In this document: piece by piece, positions 46,169 to 58,000 of the stretch
Numbering within the stretch: the first letter of the stretch is position 1
Layout of the letters: each line of letters opens with the position of its first letter
Assembly (NCBI RefSeq): GCF_026151205.1
Contig: NC_087078.1
Span: 2,727,675-2,791,674 of the forward strand
Source: Bolinopsis microptera
Taxonomy: Eukaryota > Ctenophora > Tentaculata > Lobata > Bolinopsidae
Direction of reading: 5' to 3'
DNA length: 64,000 nt
Notes under the pieces: generated by a model
What the model was told of the DNA's origin: nothing
The model's input: the letters and a program-made list of their open reading frames with translations, nothing else
The model's database searches: none
Made by a program: the position numbers and the translations under genes

Positions 46169-47398
46169 ATTACGCAGTGGGCAGCACCTCCCGGGGGAAT
46201 GTCCGTTTAGCGTTCTCACACCTGAGAAATGCTTGCCACCAGCCGACCTGGGAGAATTGTGTGTATACTGTGTGAGGTGTGTACTGTGTGAGGTGTGTAT
46301 GGTGTACACTCGTAGACGGTGGAGGGAGATGGAGAGCTGGAAAAAGCTGGAAATGTTTGCAATCTGATGCTGGGATGGACTTACATCTGATTAATATTAA
46401 TAAGGGAGTGGAATACGTCAGTACTGGAATACATCAGTATTCAGTAGCTAGTATTTCAGGCAATATTCTGTGTTGGTTGGTGAAATTCATGGCGGCCCTA
46501 TTAGAAATGGTAACTTGTAAAAAATATAATGGAATCCTAAACATAAAACAACTGTTAGGACAATGGATCAATGTTGAGAATATAATTTTCCTTAGATTTA
46601 AGTCTTTGCTCCTAGTAAGTTTGTAACGACGAAATAAGATTAATATCGAGCAGTTTCCTTTTTATAATGTACTAGTCAAGAAGCAAGAAGAGTAGCAAAA
46701 GTTTAATTATTGCTGAAATAGGGACGTTTAATACGCAAAATTTCAGTAGTGGAGTGAGTTATGGAAAATAAAAAAGGATTCACGTATTATCAAAACTCCA
46801 ATTAATGGTTAAGATCTTAAAGTTAAACCTTTAATTCATACGCGTTCAACTTCATACCTACAAGTACACGCGCGTTGAATTAAAATTTACTATTTCATAG
46901 TCATACAGGCTGATCGATCCAATTCAGTAATTTATTTGGAATATTGTTTCCTAAACACTCCTGGAGAGTGGACTGTGGAGAGGGATCTTTGCAGTTTAGA
47001 CTAAATACTCAACACTTTTTAAAGATTGACTAATGTGAAATGTCTCAGTGAACACTCTAGTCGCCAGATTTCTATGGTTTACTCTACTTCGTTCCCAACA
47101 TCAGATAAGGCGACCAAAGATTAGGGTTCGTGTGAGCGTCGTTATATTCACGATTGTTACATTACATTAAAAATCTTCGGGGTATTATTTGCTGATGCAT
47201 TTTAACCCCGTTAATCGGGAGTCAGATATTCTAAAAGCGATAAATGTAAATCAGAACCCTGATTTACCGTAATTTTAAAATTAAATGGTTACTGGGCGGC
47301 GTCATATCTTATAATCTTCATTCGGTGTTTATGAACATTAGGCCTGTGATTCCCAGGTAAAGGTTTGGCGGACCGAATTATTAATGAATCCCTACCGC

Positions 47399-47735
47399 TT
47401 ACCCCAACCCTAACCCTAGCCCTAACCCCAACCCTAACCCTAACCCTAGCCCTAACCTTAAGTCTAACCCTAGCTCTAGCCCAAGCCCTAGCTCTAGCCC
47501 CAACCCTAACCCTAACCCTAACCCTAACCCTAACCCTAACCCTAACCCTAACCATAACCATAACCCTAACCCTAACCCTAACCCTAACCCTAACCCTAAC
47601 CCTTTACCCTAACCCTAACCCGATCCCTAACCCTAACCCTAACCCTAACCCTAACCCTAACCCTAACCCTAACCCTAACCCTAACCTTGACCATGACCCT
47701 AACCGTAATAACCCCTAACCCTAACCGTAACCGCA
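47399..47735 (+). repeat. Interstitial telomere-like array (CCCTAA)n
   Basis: About 335 bases of CCCTAA, the complement of the metazoan telomere repeat TTAGGG, with variant units (CCCTAG, CCCCAA, ACCATAA) concentrated in the first third and a near-pure core at 47500-47690. It is internal, lying between the two divergent mucin paralogues. Confidence 0.95.
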
Positions 47736-48370
47736 ACTTACTGCAACTTACTCATACTGCAATGGTCTGAAGTTGAATGTAAATATGAAATAATATGCTC
47801 AGCTCACTCTAAAGTTACCACTTTTGTTTCATACAGAAAAGCATCAAACTCCGTCTGAATTAAAAGTTCAATTCATCTTTAATTAAGAGTGACGTAGCTC
47901 CATTCAGTCATGATGTGCTGTCTCGTAGTTGTATTGAATGGCGCGTACGGTTCAGCTTCAGTATTCAGGCACTGCTAGCGCACCTAGGCACTGCTGTTTT
48001 AACGAAGTATTTGCGTATTATTCGTTGAGTCCCAAAAAAAACTTTAGTTGAAATATAATACGCATGCTTACTGCATGTTTCCTTCCCCTAATACGCCATT
48101 ATAATTGAGACACAACCAGAACTATTAAAGACTAATTTTAAAATTTATTAAAATTCACAGTAATCTTGAAGGCTTATATCCCTTTCTATTTCACAGTTAT
48201 ATCAAGTATATTGTGAGAGTCGTAATTTCATCACACTTCCATCAAACTACCACACTACCACTACCCGGTAGTCATGAGTAATCAGCGAGTTTTTAGGTTG
48301 ACAATATTTTAGTAATTTCATGCGGCTGCAACCAGCACGGGTAAAGACCACTCGTGCACTGGACTCAACT

Positions 48371-48757
48371 TCACGTGAACTTCCTGAACTTTTAACGCAC
48401 CCCAGATCCACACGGCAGTGGAGCCTCTAGTCGGCGTGACCCGTGGTGCACTCAATGTAGGCGTGTCATCACCAGGACAATAACATTAGTATCACGCCCA
48501 CCAGCACAAGCTTTTACTCTCACTCCGGGGTTTGGACGGTGGAATTGAGTGAAATTTTAGAAATCACCCAAAAAGTGGGAGTGTCTCGTTGAGATGGAGG
48601 CATGAATATTGTTAAATATCATGCATGTATACATGTACACAGTCCAGTTACACCCGGCTATAATTTGTTACCGGTATAATTCACCTGCATCCCCGAAAGG
48701 TGTCGCTTTAGATTGTCCGTGTTTGTCCGGATCACGTGACGACAATTATCACGTGAC
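48371..48757. promoter_or_regulatory. Cluster of TCACGTGA E-boxes upstream of the plus-strand mucin
   Basis: TCACGTGA at 48371-48378, and TCACGTGAC at 48732-48740 and 48749-48757 (17 bases apart). They lie 0.85-1.2 kb upstream of the ATG at 49606. A promoter or enhancer role is inferred. Confidence 0.35.
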
Positions 48758-49605
48758 CGGCCCATGACCCCCTCGTGATCTCACAAACGATCTCTCGTAT
48801 TAAACTATAACATAGCCTAACATTGTTCCATGCGGTCCCCTGGATGGCGATATTTTCATGTCGTTTGCGCGACCAGCTTTATGTACTCTTACTCCCGTCA
48901 CCGTCAATTTATAACATCTTTTTAATGTTTTACATTATCAATTTTATTATAGTAACTGTTTTATTAACCGTGGTTGTATTCGTAGATTTTATCTATCGAT
49001 CAGATTTGTAACTGGTCATTAATGTTCATTGAAAATCGTTCTTACCCGTCTTCAAACATCATTCACTCGACCGTTTACCGAATTTCAGTCATCTTCGCTT
49101 TTCTGAAAAGAATATCATCAAAATATCAGAGACCATATCAGAATCAAACCAGGAACCATTGAGCATCTTGAAAACGTTAAATCAGTCGGATTTCAACCTC
49201 ACAAATCACAAATCATGTGATTCAATGAAGAATTTCAAAGACATCTATCTCGACGACTTATCACTCCTCGATCAGTCGGACAATTGTTTTAATGATCACC
49301 TCATAAAGACGGACTATTCAGTTTCCTCTGACCCATCGTTTTGCCGATTTTACATCAAAATCATCTGCTGGAACTCCACTCCTCAAAACTTCAAAGATTC
49401 GTTATCATTGTCATTCAAGGACATCTGAGCATTCAGAGAAATTTAAATTAATTTAATTTATTAAACTAATTAAATTTTCCAATCTACTAATAAATTAATC
49501 GACTAATAAATTATATTTTCCCTCTAGATATTTTAGTAATCCGTACTTGGTATATGATATTACCGAATAGCCATCGAACGCGAATAGAGTAGCGTTATTC
49601 AGGAG

Positions 49606-52070
49606 ATGCGCAATCTTTGCTATCTTATAGCTACTACCCAATTCCTTATCCTCCATGTGGTAGCTAACCTCGAGTGAGTATATTAAATAAGTTTAAATAA
49701 AATACAATAAATTATTTGATAGTAATGAATTTATTAAATAAATAGATAAAATGAATTTTTAAACCGCATGATTATTTTAAATATTTATTTCTTCAACGGT
49801 GTAAGTGATAGATTATGTAAGCAATCATTAGCAATCAAATTTCTCTTATTAAGTTGAGTAATATCTATCAAATAATATTTATTATTAATATCATTTGATC
49901 TCATATATTATCTCTAATATTATGAGATTTAAATAAGTCGTTCAGTTGGTCTATATTATTAACCTTGTGTAGTGATCAACCTAAATCAAAGGGGCACTTG
50001 ATGCCAAATCAGATTAGGTCTAAAATGGTTTAATATTAAAGCTCCTCGATCAAATTCTATTGACCTCACGTACAGTTTTAAATTTAACCAAACTCCAGTC
50101 CGGAATTTGAAAGTCTGTTTTTGGCTGCCATCTTACACTCAAGCGTCTGATATTTTACCCTTTCATTAAGGACTAACATCTTAAGGGCAACGTATTCTAT
50201 CAATGTTACATTGTACATCCGTTACCAATGGTAACCACTGGCAATCACTGGCAATCCTGGTCCTGTGAAATAATATAAGCAGTTAATTTTCATAAGATAA
50301 AGTTTAACTGGCTATTTTACTGGCTGTTTTACTGGCTGTTTTACTGGCTGTACGTGTAAACACGCTCTAAAGATCAGCACCCAGTTGGTTGTTGACGCTT
50401 TGTTCGAAAATTGATGCAAAGACATTGTAAGGACCGCATCTCGTACATTTTTACATGATTGTTTGTGATCAATACACTAGTTACGAAACAAACCCTATTG
50501 AAGAATAGGAGTACCGTTCGTCTGTGTTTAAGAAGCTACTAGTAGACTATCTAAAATGAGCCTGTGCCAGTAATTTATGACAAAAACACTGAGATAAATT
50601 TCCATGTGATTTTGATTGTTTAAAGGAATTCTAATCTACCCAAATTTCAGCCTTAACGACCTAGATCTCCCTTCCGCTTTAAAAGATGAAGAAAGCGACC
50701 TTGCAGTAAGAGTAAAGAGAGAGTTCCTCTCTCAAGAAAAGAGATCGTTAGGTTTGTACTTTGTAGTTTTCATTATAAGATCAGTTTATGTCGAAATGAA
50801 AACTTTTAGATTAGTTAAAACATTATTTTGTTTTATAGCGACCCTCTATTATACTTTGACAAATATTCTAATTTACTGTGATTACACTGTAATTACACTG
50901 TGATTACACTGTGACTACACTGTGACTGTACTGTGACTGCACTGTGACTACACTGTGACTACACTGTGACTACACTGTGACTGCACTGTGACTACACTGT
51001 GACTGCACTGTGACTACACTGTGCATGTGACTGCAGGAGATAATGCTCGTATAACACAGGTGAACATGAGTGCAGAAGCAGAGTAGAAGAGCTGGAGGTA
51101 GTCAAGAAGTCATCAGATCATACGCGGCAAGTAAGAGCCCTCAGGGTTGCTCGTTGTGCTGATCAAGATGGCTCCGGTGACGGTGCCTGCGGCAGACTCA
51201 AGTTAGTAAATTGTTAAACATTCAGATAAAACAGCGCTCGTTATTTACTTGAATCATCACAGAAAACAATCTCGAACTTTCTCTTCTCCCTAAGAACCCT
51301 AAAAAACCTCGTTTAAGCGCTATACCAAGCAATAAAGCAATTTGTACTGATAACTAACACATGACCAATCAGGAGGTCCGAAGAGAGTAAGGAGCTAGAA
51401 TATGTCCGTGTAGTACGTGACGTAGTCGGCTGCTGCCCCGGATGGAACAAAAACGCAGACGGCCTGTGCAAAACCCGTAAGTTTACGCCCGCCCTTATTT
51501 TATTCAGTGTTACTTTGGTTGAACAAATATGTTTTATTCTGATTAAAACTGTCATCTTACTAACATCTAAGTCTTGTCTTAGTCTGATCAAGATTTAAAA
51601 GTTTCGTTATTTAAGTGATGATTTAGTTTGCAGAGTATTGTAAGAATCATTTCAGCCATCTGCGAAGAGGGTTGCGGTGAAGGTACCTGCAATTCTCCAA
51701 ACGAGTGCGCCTGTAACGAGGGCTACACTGGTAACCGCTGTGAGACCAAGATTGTTCAAGGTACTTTATACAATATTACTTTTATTTTTCTTATCAACTT
51801 CAAGATGTTTCTTAATTAATAGTAATACGATAAAGACTAATTGGCCAGCTTCATAAAATAGTTTTCATGATTACGTTTCTTGGCTTTTACGACCTAAATT
51901 TCAGTTCTGACACTGGAACAGAGGCTGAAAGCTGAAGTGCTGGCTGCTGAAAAGAGGTTCCAACCAATTGCAGAGGGTGGTATGTCAATGACTAAGAGAG
52001 ACACATACCTCCTGCCCGAGTGTAATGCTAAGACCGAGGGTGACGTCATGCTGGTTGGCTGCCGATCTTG
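49606..52070 (+). CDS. Signal peptide, CCxGW region, EGF-like and linker exons (plus-strand mucin)
   Basis: Exons: 49606-49673, 50651-50751, 51060-51201, 51373-51476, 51656-51760, 51905-52070. The second exon has dibasic sites (VRVKRE, QEKRS). The fourth ends GCCPGWNKNADGLC, matching NCCAGW in the paralogue. The EGF exon reads CEEGCGEGTCNSPNECAC then GYTGNRC and is flanked by phase-1 introns like its paralogue, but lacks the RKKR site that follows in the minus-strand gene. The last exon is a helical linker (LEQRLKAEVLAAEKRFQ). Confidence 0.85.
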
Positions 52071-55000
52071 GTAAGTGCTAATAAACAGACAAACAGACAA
52101 CTTTACAGACAAACCCAAGCACACAGACTTGGGAATACATACAAACTCACAACCACTTACTTGGAAAATAACCTGAAATTCACATGACAGACACCCACAT
52201 TAACATAGAGAGACTATTTGAAATTTGATGTCAAACACTTTTCAAATACATTGCACCTAGCTCTCACACAGATTTCAGTACACCACCATCTCTAAGCACA
52301 CTCATGCTCTTCACGGTGAACACATACACACAGATTTCTAGACGAACACATTCTCCCGTATTTCCGTGCGCATTGAATCGAATAAAGATTGGTTTAAGAC
52401 ACTGAATGAGCAGCACATGCTCAGCAGCTGATTGAGTGTGACTAATGAGTTGTGAAAGATTCTGACTAACAGTCTGACTAAAGATTCAACACGACATCCA
52501 TGTCGACTTTTCATTCTCCATAGTTAAGCTTGTTGTGAAATTTGACCTACAGTAGATTAAGTAACTGGGTGATTTCATCACGTGATACTATAAGCTTGGT
52601 ATGAAATTGGACCCACTGAGAATTGGGCGAATTGGTTATTATTTACCCTAACAATTAACATGTTGCTCCTCCAGTGAATGCAAGGACGCAAGCTGGCAGT
52701 GCGATGCTATCAACTGCGATGCCCAGTGTTCCGTAGTCGGAAATGGTCACTACAACAGTTTTGACAAGCGAGCATTCACCTACCCAGATATTGACTGTGG
52801 TCACACCCTCGCCAGGGAGTGCTCCACAGAACAGAAGTGGAAAGTTACTGGGTCAGTACTTTCCACACAATGTTTTTTATTAGCTAATAGTTACAGTGAT
52901 AGATCTCAGACCAGGCCATACCTCTAGGTTCTAGGACTCTTCTGTCTGTTACAAGGTACAAACTTTAAAATGGAAGTTTAAAATGCTTATCTAAGCACTG
53001 TACCATGTAACATTTTCTTTTTAGTAAACATCTCACATAAAACCAAATTTCCACCCCAGATACACCAAAGCTGACTCCGCTGAACTGAAGGCTATCACCC
53101 TGACAATGGTCGGATTCGAGGTGTCAGTAGACGCTGATCTCCAGGTTTTCCTGGACAGAGAAGCAGTCTCTCTCCCCAAGACCCACGCTGGACTCACCAT
53201 CAAGATGGCTGGTTTCTTTGTTGTCATGACTGACAGTACTTTCAGCATCAGGTTCAACGGTGCCGGACAGTTCTACCTTGACGTAAGTCGTGGCAAAATA
53301 TTTCATTATATTCGATGTTCCTCATTCTAGATTTGAACCAAAATGTTTACAGAAAGAAATTTAGCTACGAAAAATTTTAGAACCATAGTTTCTGGGACTT
53401 TTTCAAATCTTTCTTTCTCCCAGGTATCAAGCGAGTACTCTAAGGGTCTGTGTGGTATGTGTGGTGACTACAACGACGATCCCGGCAACGACTTCCAGGA
53501 CACCTTCGGAGGTCTCAAGGACACAGTTGAAGCGTTCGGTAAGACTTGGAGACAAGGAAACTGCCCGGACAAGGTACAGTTCTCAGACAACTGTGGCAAC
53601 AACCCAGCCATGCTCAAACTTGCCCAGGACGCCTGTTCTCCAATCAAGAACAGCCAGGAGTGTGTTGATGATGGCGACCAGTTCTTCAACCTTTGTGTAG
53701 CAGACTTCTGTGACGACCCAACTACAACCAACACTCCTTGCAACACCCTGTCGGCTTTCTTCCACGAGTGTGCCGCCACCCAGGCTATCTTCATTGATGA
53801 CTGGAAGACAGGAAGTGACTGCGAGGCTGTACCTGAAAAGTGTGCTGCTGGTAAGAGATTACTATCTTGATTAATTAAGATATTCTTATCTTAATTCGGA
53901 GTTTAGTTACTAAAGATGTGTCTGATAAATCGCCTATTTCCAGTTTATCTATAATTTAATTAGGTTTCGTTATCTAACTCTTATTCCAGGTTTCCAGTAC
54001 AGCACCTGTGCTAGTGCCTGTCAGCTGACATGTAGCAACTACATCATGACGTCAGAAACCTGCGGGCTACCTTGTGTAGAAGGTTGCTTCTGTCCCAGTG
54101 GCAAGGTGTACGACGCTGCCACAGAAACCTGTGTCGAGGCTCAGGTATGTACGCTCTACCATAATAACCAAGACACTGGAAAGTGGAAATTTACAATTGA
54201 TTTATTACTAGTTATCTCTTGTTGCAGAAGCTTTTAGCTCAATCCATGCCACTGCGAGGAATCTGTGTTGAGAGTTCCACTAATATTACCTTTCTCAGCA
54301 ATGTTCCTGTGAGTATGGTGGCCAGTACTACAACGCTGGAGACGCCCTCTCCAAGGACTGCGAGAGCTGGTCAGTAACACTCTCTGTCACGTGTTTTGCA
54401 GCAGTTGTATATTTTGTCACGTGGCCTGTTTGTTTATTCACGTGATTTGATTATTTGGTCAGGTGGTAGTTTATCGTTTTGAAACTTTACACCTCTAACA
54501 ACAATCAACTGTTTGTTCGATTTGTTGGTGATTTTAAAGGTTGTAGCTGATGCTTCACCTCATTAAAGTTTTATTATTACAGTATTATCTGACTCAACAC
54601 AAAACACGCAAAATAACTTTGCCAAGGTTCCGGCAATAAATCGAAGAAAAGTTGTCTAAATTAAGAAAAGCACACCGATTGACAACGCGCAATAACTTCT
54701 AATAATAGTTATACTGTATAAAGTTTGACCCTGCCCCTCCAACAGCACCTGTGCCGACGGAAAGTGGGAATGCTCCCAGAAGGAAGACTGTACTGACGTC
54801 TGTTACGCTAATGGTTTCGGAAACATGTGGACCTTTGACGACACCGAGTACAACTTCTACGGAGCTTGTCAGTACACAATGGTAAGTTTGATCCAAGATG
54901 AAAACTATCCTCAGTCCAACTAGCATGTTTATTTCAGATGTCTTTACCAAGTGATTCTAGTAAGTATACTCAGGTTCCCACTATAACATGATACTTCCTA

Positions 55001-58000
55001 CAGGTTGAGAACTGTCCATCAAACGACCCCACATCACCTGCTGCTGGCAGCAAGGTCAAGGTCTCCTCATCTCGATCTCTCACTGGCTGCACTGAAGATG
55101 CCTTCTGTTACCGTAAAGTCATAGTATGTACCCGTTATTAATACAAATTTTTGAATGTGTAACTTTTTATCTGGGTTTAGAGTCGTTAGAATACCACAGC
55201 GCACCTAACAATAACCATCATGAATCATGATCCCATGTGGGAAGCGGTGAGAGTAGCTGGTTATAAAACTCAATAAACAACCTACAACTACAGGTAAGAG
55301 TCATGGACTGGACAATCGAATCAATTGATGACAACATGGTCAAGATCAGCCATCCAACCTTCCGAACCGGAGTTGGAAACATGGCTCTGCCTTACATGTC
55401 CGATACATTCGATGTCCTGAGATACTCAAGCATGTAAGAAAAAAATCATATTGATCTTGCCGAAATTATTTCCTTATACCCAGGATTCCCAGAAATGGGG
55501 GTTCGCTGAACGTCGACTTATACCAGAACAGCTAATAGGTAGAATGTATCCAGATTATTAATATTACGAGCCAAACGTACTAGCATGGCATCGGCCGTGC
55601 ACATCAGAATCTAGCCGCTATAAACTTCCACTAACCCGCAATCTGTGCAGGATAATCCGACTGAATGTGAAGATAACAGGATACTCAGGACTGAGTGTGA
55701 TCTGGGATAACGAGCAACTTGTTCAGATCATCGCACCAGGAGCTCTCAAGAACGCATTGTGCGGTCTTTGCGGTACTTTCAACGACAGAGCTGCTGATGA
55801 TTTCGTGCCCAAGAACAGCAAAGTGTACGAGGATGATTCCAACATCTTCGCACTCTCATGGCAGGTAGGATCACTAAGACTATCTTTCAAAGAAGCGAAA
55901 CTTTGAATTATCCTAGCAGAGCTCTCCTGAAAACCAGTGATTATCTTCCTCAATCCCACAATTATTATTAAATTTGGCAGTATAACCACTTTCTAACATG
56001 GTCACCTTGTCAGGAAGACAAAGGAACATGTGACGACAGTGACAACACTCTGCCCATCAACCAGTCACCTTGTGACCGTAACCCAATCGGAATGGTCCTT
56101 GCCGAGGAGAACTGCAACGTCCTGAAAACAAGTCCCCACTTCACCAAGTGCCACTCTGCTGTGGATGTTGGACCCTACTACTCCAAGTGTGTCCAGGACA
56201 TGTGTCACTGTCCCGGTACCCCTAATCCTAACCCAGAGGTGTGCATGTGTGAAGCTCTTGCTAACTACGCCAGACAGTGTGCTCTCAAGAGTGTTTACAT
56301 TGACTGGAGGACACCCAACCTTTGCCGTAAGTAGAACTGTTGTTTTAAGCGGTTTTGGAAGCTTTTATTAAAATAAATGCTTTGAAGGTTAAGAACAACA
56401 TTTTATAATCGAACAAGCTTTTGAAGAGTTAAACACAGTCTTGATGATCCCAAGTTAGCACTTAAAGTTTCCAATCTTCTGAATGTTACCCTGGTATAAC
56501 CTCAAACTAACCCTCTTTCTAACCTCAAACTAACCCTCTTTTTCCTCCCCAGCTGCCGACTGCTCAGCTGGACAATCCTACGCTGCTTGCGGTAATGCCT
56601 GTATCCACACCTGTGCTGATCTGTCTTCAGACATTGACTGCACCAGAGACTGTGTCGAAGGCTGCAGTTGCCCTGATGGCCAGATCCTTGATAAGGTATG
56701 TTTTACCTTATTGTGTGAATTTTATCGAAAAGTTTCTATAAAGTTTTTACCATAGAGTTTCGAATTTGAGTATACATTTTCCCGTTACGACATCAAATGA
56801 CACATTTATTTAACATTGAGACGGGTTCCGTGCGGGTGTAGATGTTGCAAAAATAATGGTTAAACTTAATAAGTATTGATCTCATAGTTAAGTAGTTCCA
56901 GAGAATTAAATCATGTGACATGGGCGTTTTAGTTACGTAATTTGCAACTTTCACAAATATTATCATATACAATACAGCAATTAGCAATAATATGAAAGAT
57001 GAAAACAACATCATGAAGCATTAGAATATATATCCCCATTTAAAGGTCCTTTAAACACGCTTATATAATCCCGTTCATAAACCCTGGTTCCCTCAGACCG
57101 ACGGAGAGTGTATCCCAGTGGAGCAATGTTCCTGTCACGATGATAAGGGAGTTGAGTACCAGCCCGGCGACATTATCCCCGACGACTGCAACAACTGTAC
57201 CTGTACCAACGGTGTCTTCGTCTGCACTGAAGAAACTTGCCGTGAGTTAATTTTGATATTCTTATTTTGTCTGTTTTGTGGGAATTTCTTTGCTAACCTC
57301 TCATCAGGCACTGAATTTATCAGTTTGTGCCCCTTTAAAGCTGTAAAGTTTGTGCCAATTTTTCGATTGCAAGTTTTCCTTCAGCTGGAGTTGACGTAAT
57401 GTGTGAGTTCTACGACTACCAGTACACGCAAGGGCAGTACATCATGAACGAGTGCAACAGATGTACATGTACCTCCAACGGCTGGAAGTGTGAAGATAAC
57501 GACTGTCCAGGTATGCGATTTGATATAATTAAATAGCTTGAGCATGTAAAATAAGTGCAGGTTGAATATGTTTGGGTTTCAGTTTGTAGGTACACTCTGG
57601 ATCAAAATTAAGGCCCGGTCAGGGCTCATGGTATTGGTACAAAAACACCCTCCCTTTGTTATCTTAGAACGAAAGCTCGCTACACGTTGCGTGTAGCGAG
57701 CTGTATACACATTAACCACTGTGCCCGCCCTGTATAGCACTGTGTAAGTGCCGTTTCTCAGAGAGTGTTTCATCATCACTCTCGTAGGGGCGCTATGTTT
57801 GCCCTCTTAGAGTCACGGCTGTATACACGGAAGGAGAGGGAGAGGGAGAGCTGGAAACTTTGCTCCAGGCTAATTATCAACTCTCTAATAAGAAAGCTTA
57901 ATTTATGCGGTACATTGTATTATGTGTCTCCAATTTGATTTTTGGAGGTTTTGGATAACATTATACTAACTCAAATAAACTAAGAACTATAAGAATGAGA

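Larger units (their letters stand above)
45059..49605. other. Shared 5' intergenic region of the two divergent mucin genes
   Basis: 4.5 kb separates the two start codons. It should contain both promoters. It also holds the telomere-like array (47399-47735) and TCACGTGA E-boxes. An open frame at 49033-49426 (about 130 codons, no early Met) has no recognisable content and is not called. No RNA gene was found. Confidence 0.5.

Noticed and set aside
47289-47718. Open frames in the telomere-like array
   Set aside because: Six-base repeat read in frame; low-complexity Leu/Thr/Pro/Asn and Arg/Val strings with no gene signals.
49033-49426. Open frame of about 130 codons upstream of the plus-strand mucin
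   Set aside because: No early Met, no recognisable domain, no matching splice partners. Possibly a 5' untranslated exon region, but not supportable.
50309-50360. Leu/Ala/Val-rich reading of a 12-bp tandem repeat as a signal peptide
   Set aside because: No in-frame ATG and a stop just upstream; the exon at 49606 fits in phase.
57674-57702. Rho-independent terminator
   Set aside because: Lies in an intron of a eukaryotic gene and lacks a T-run.
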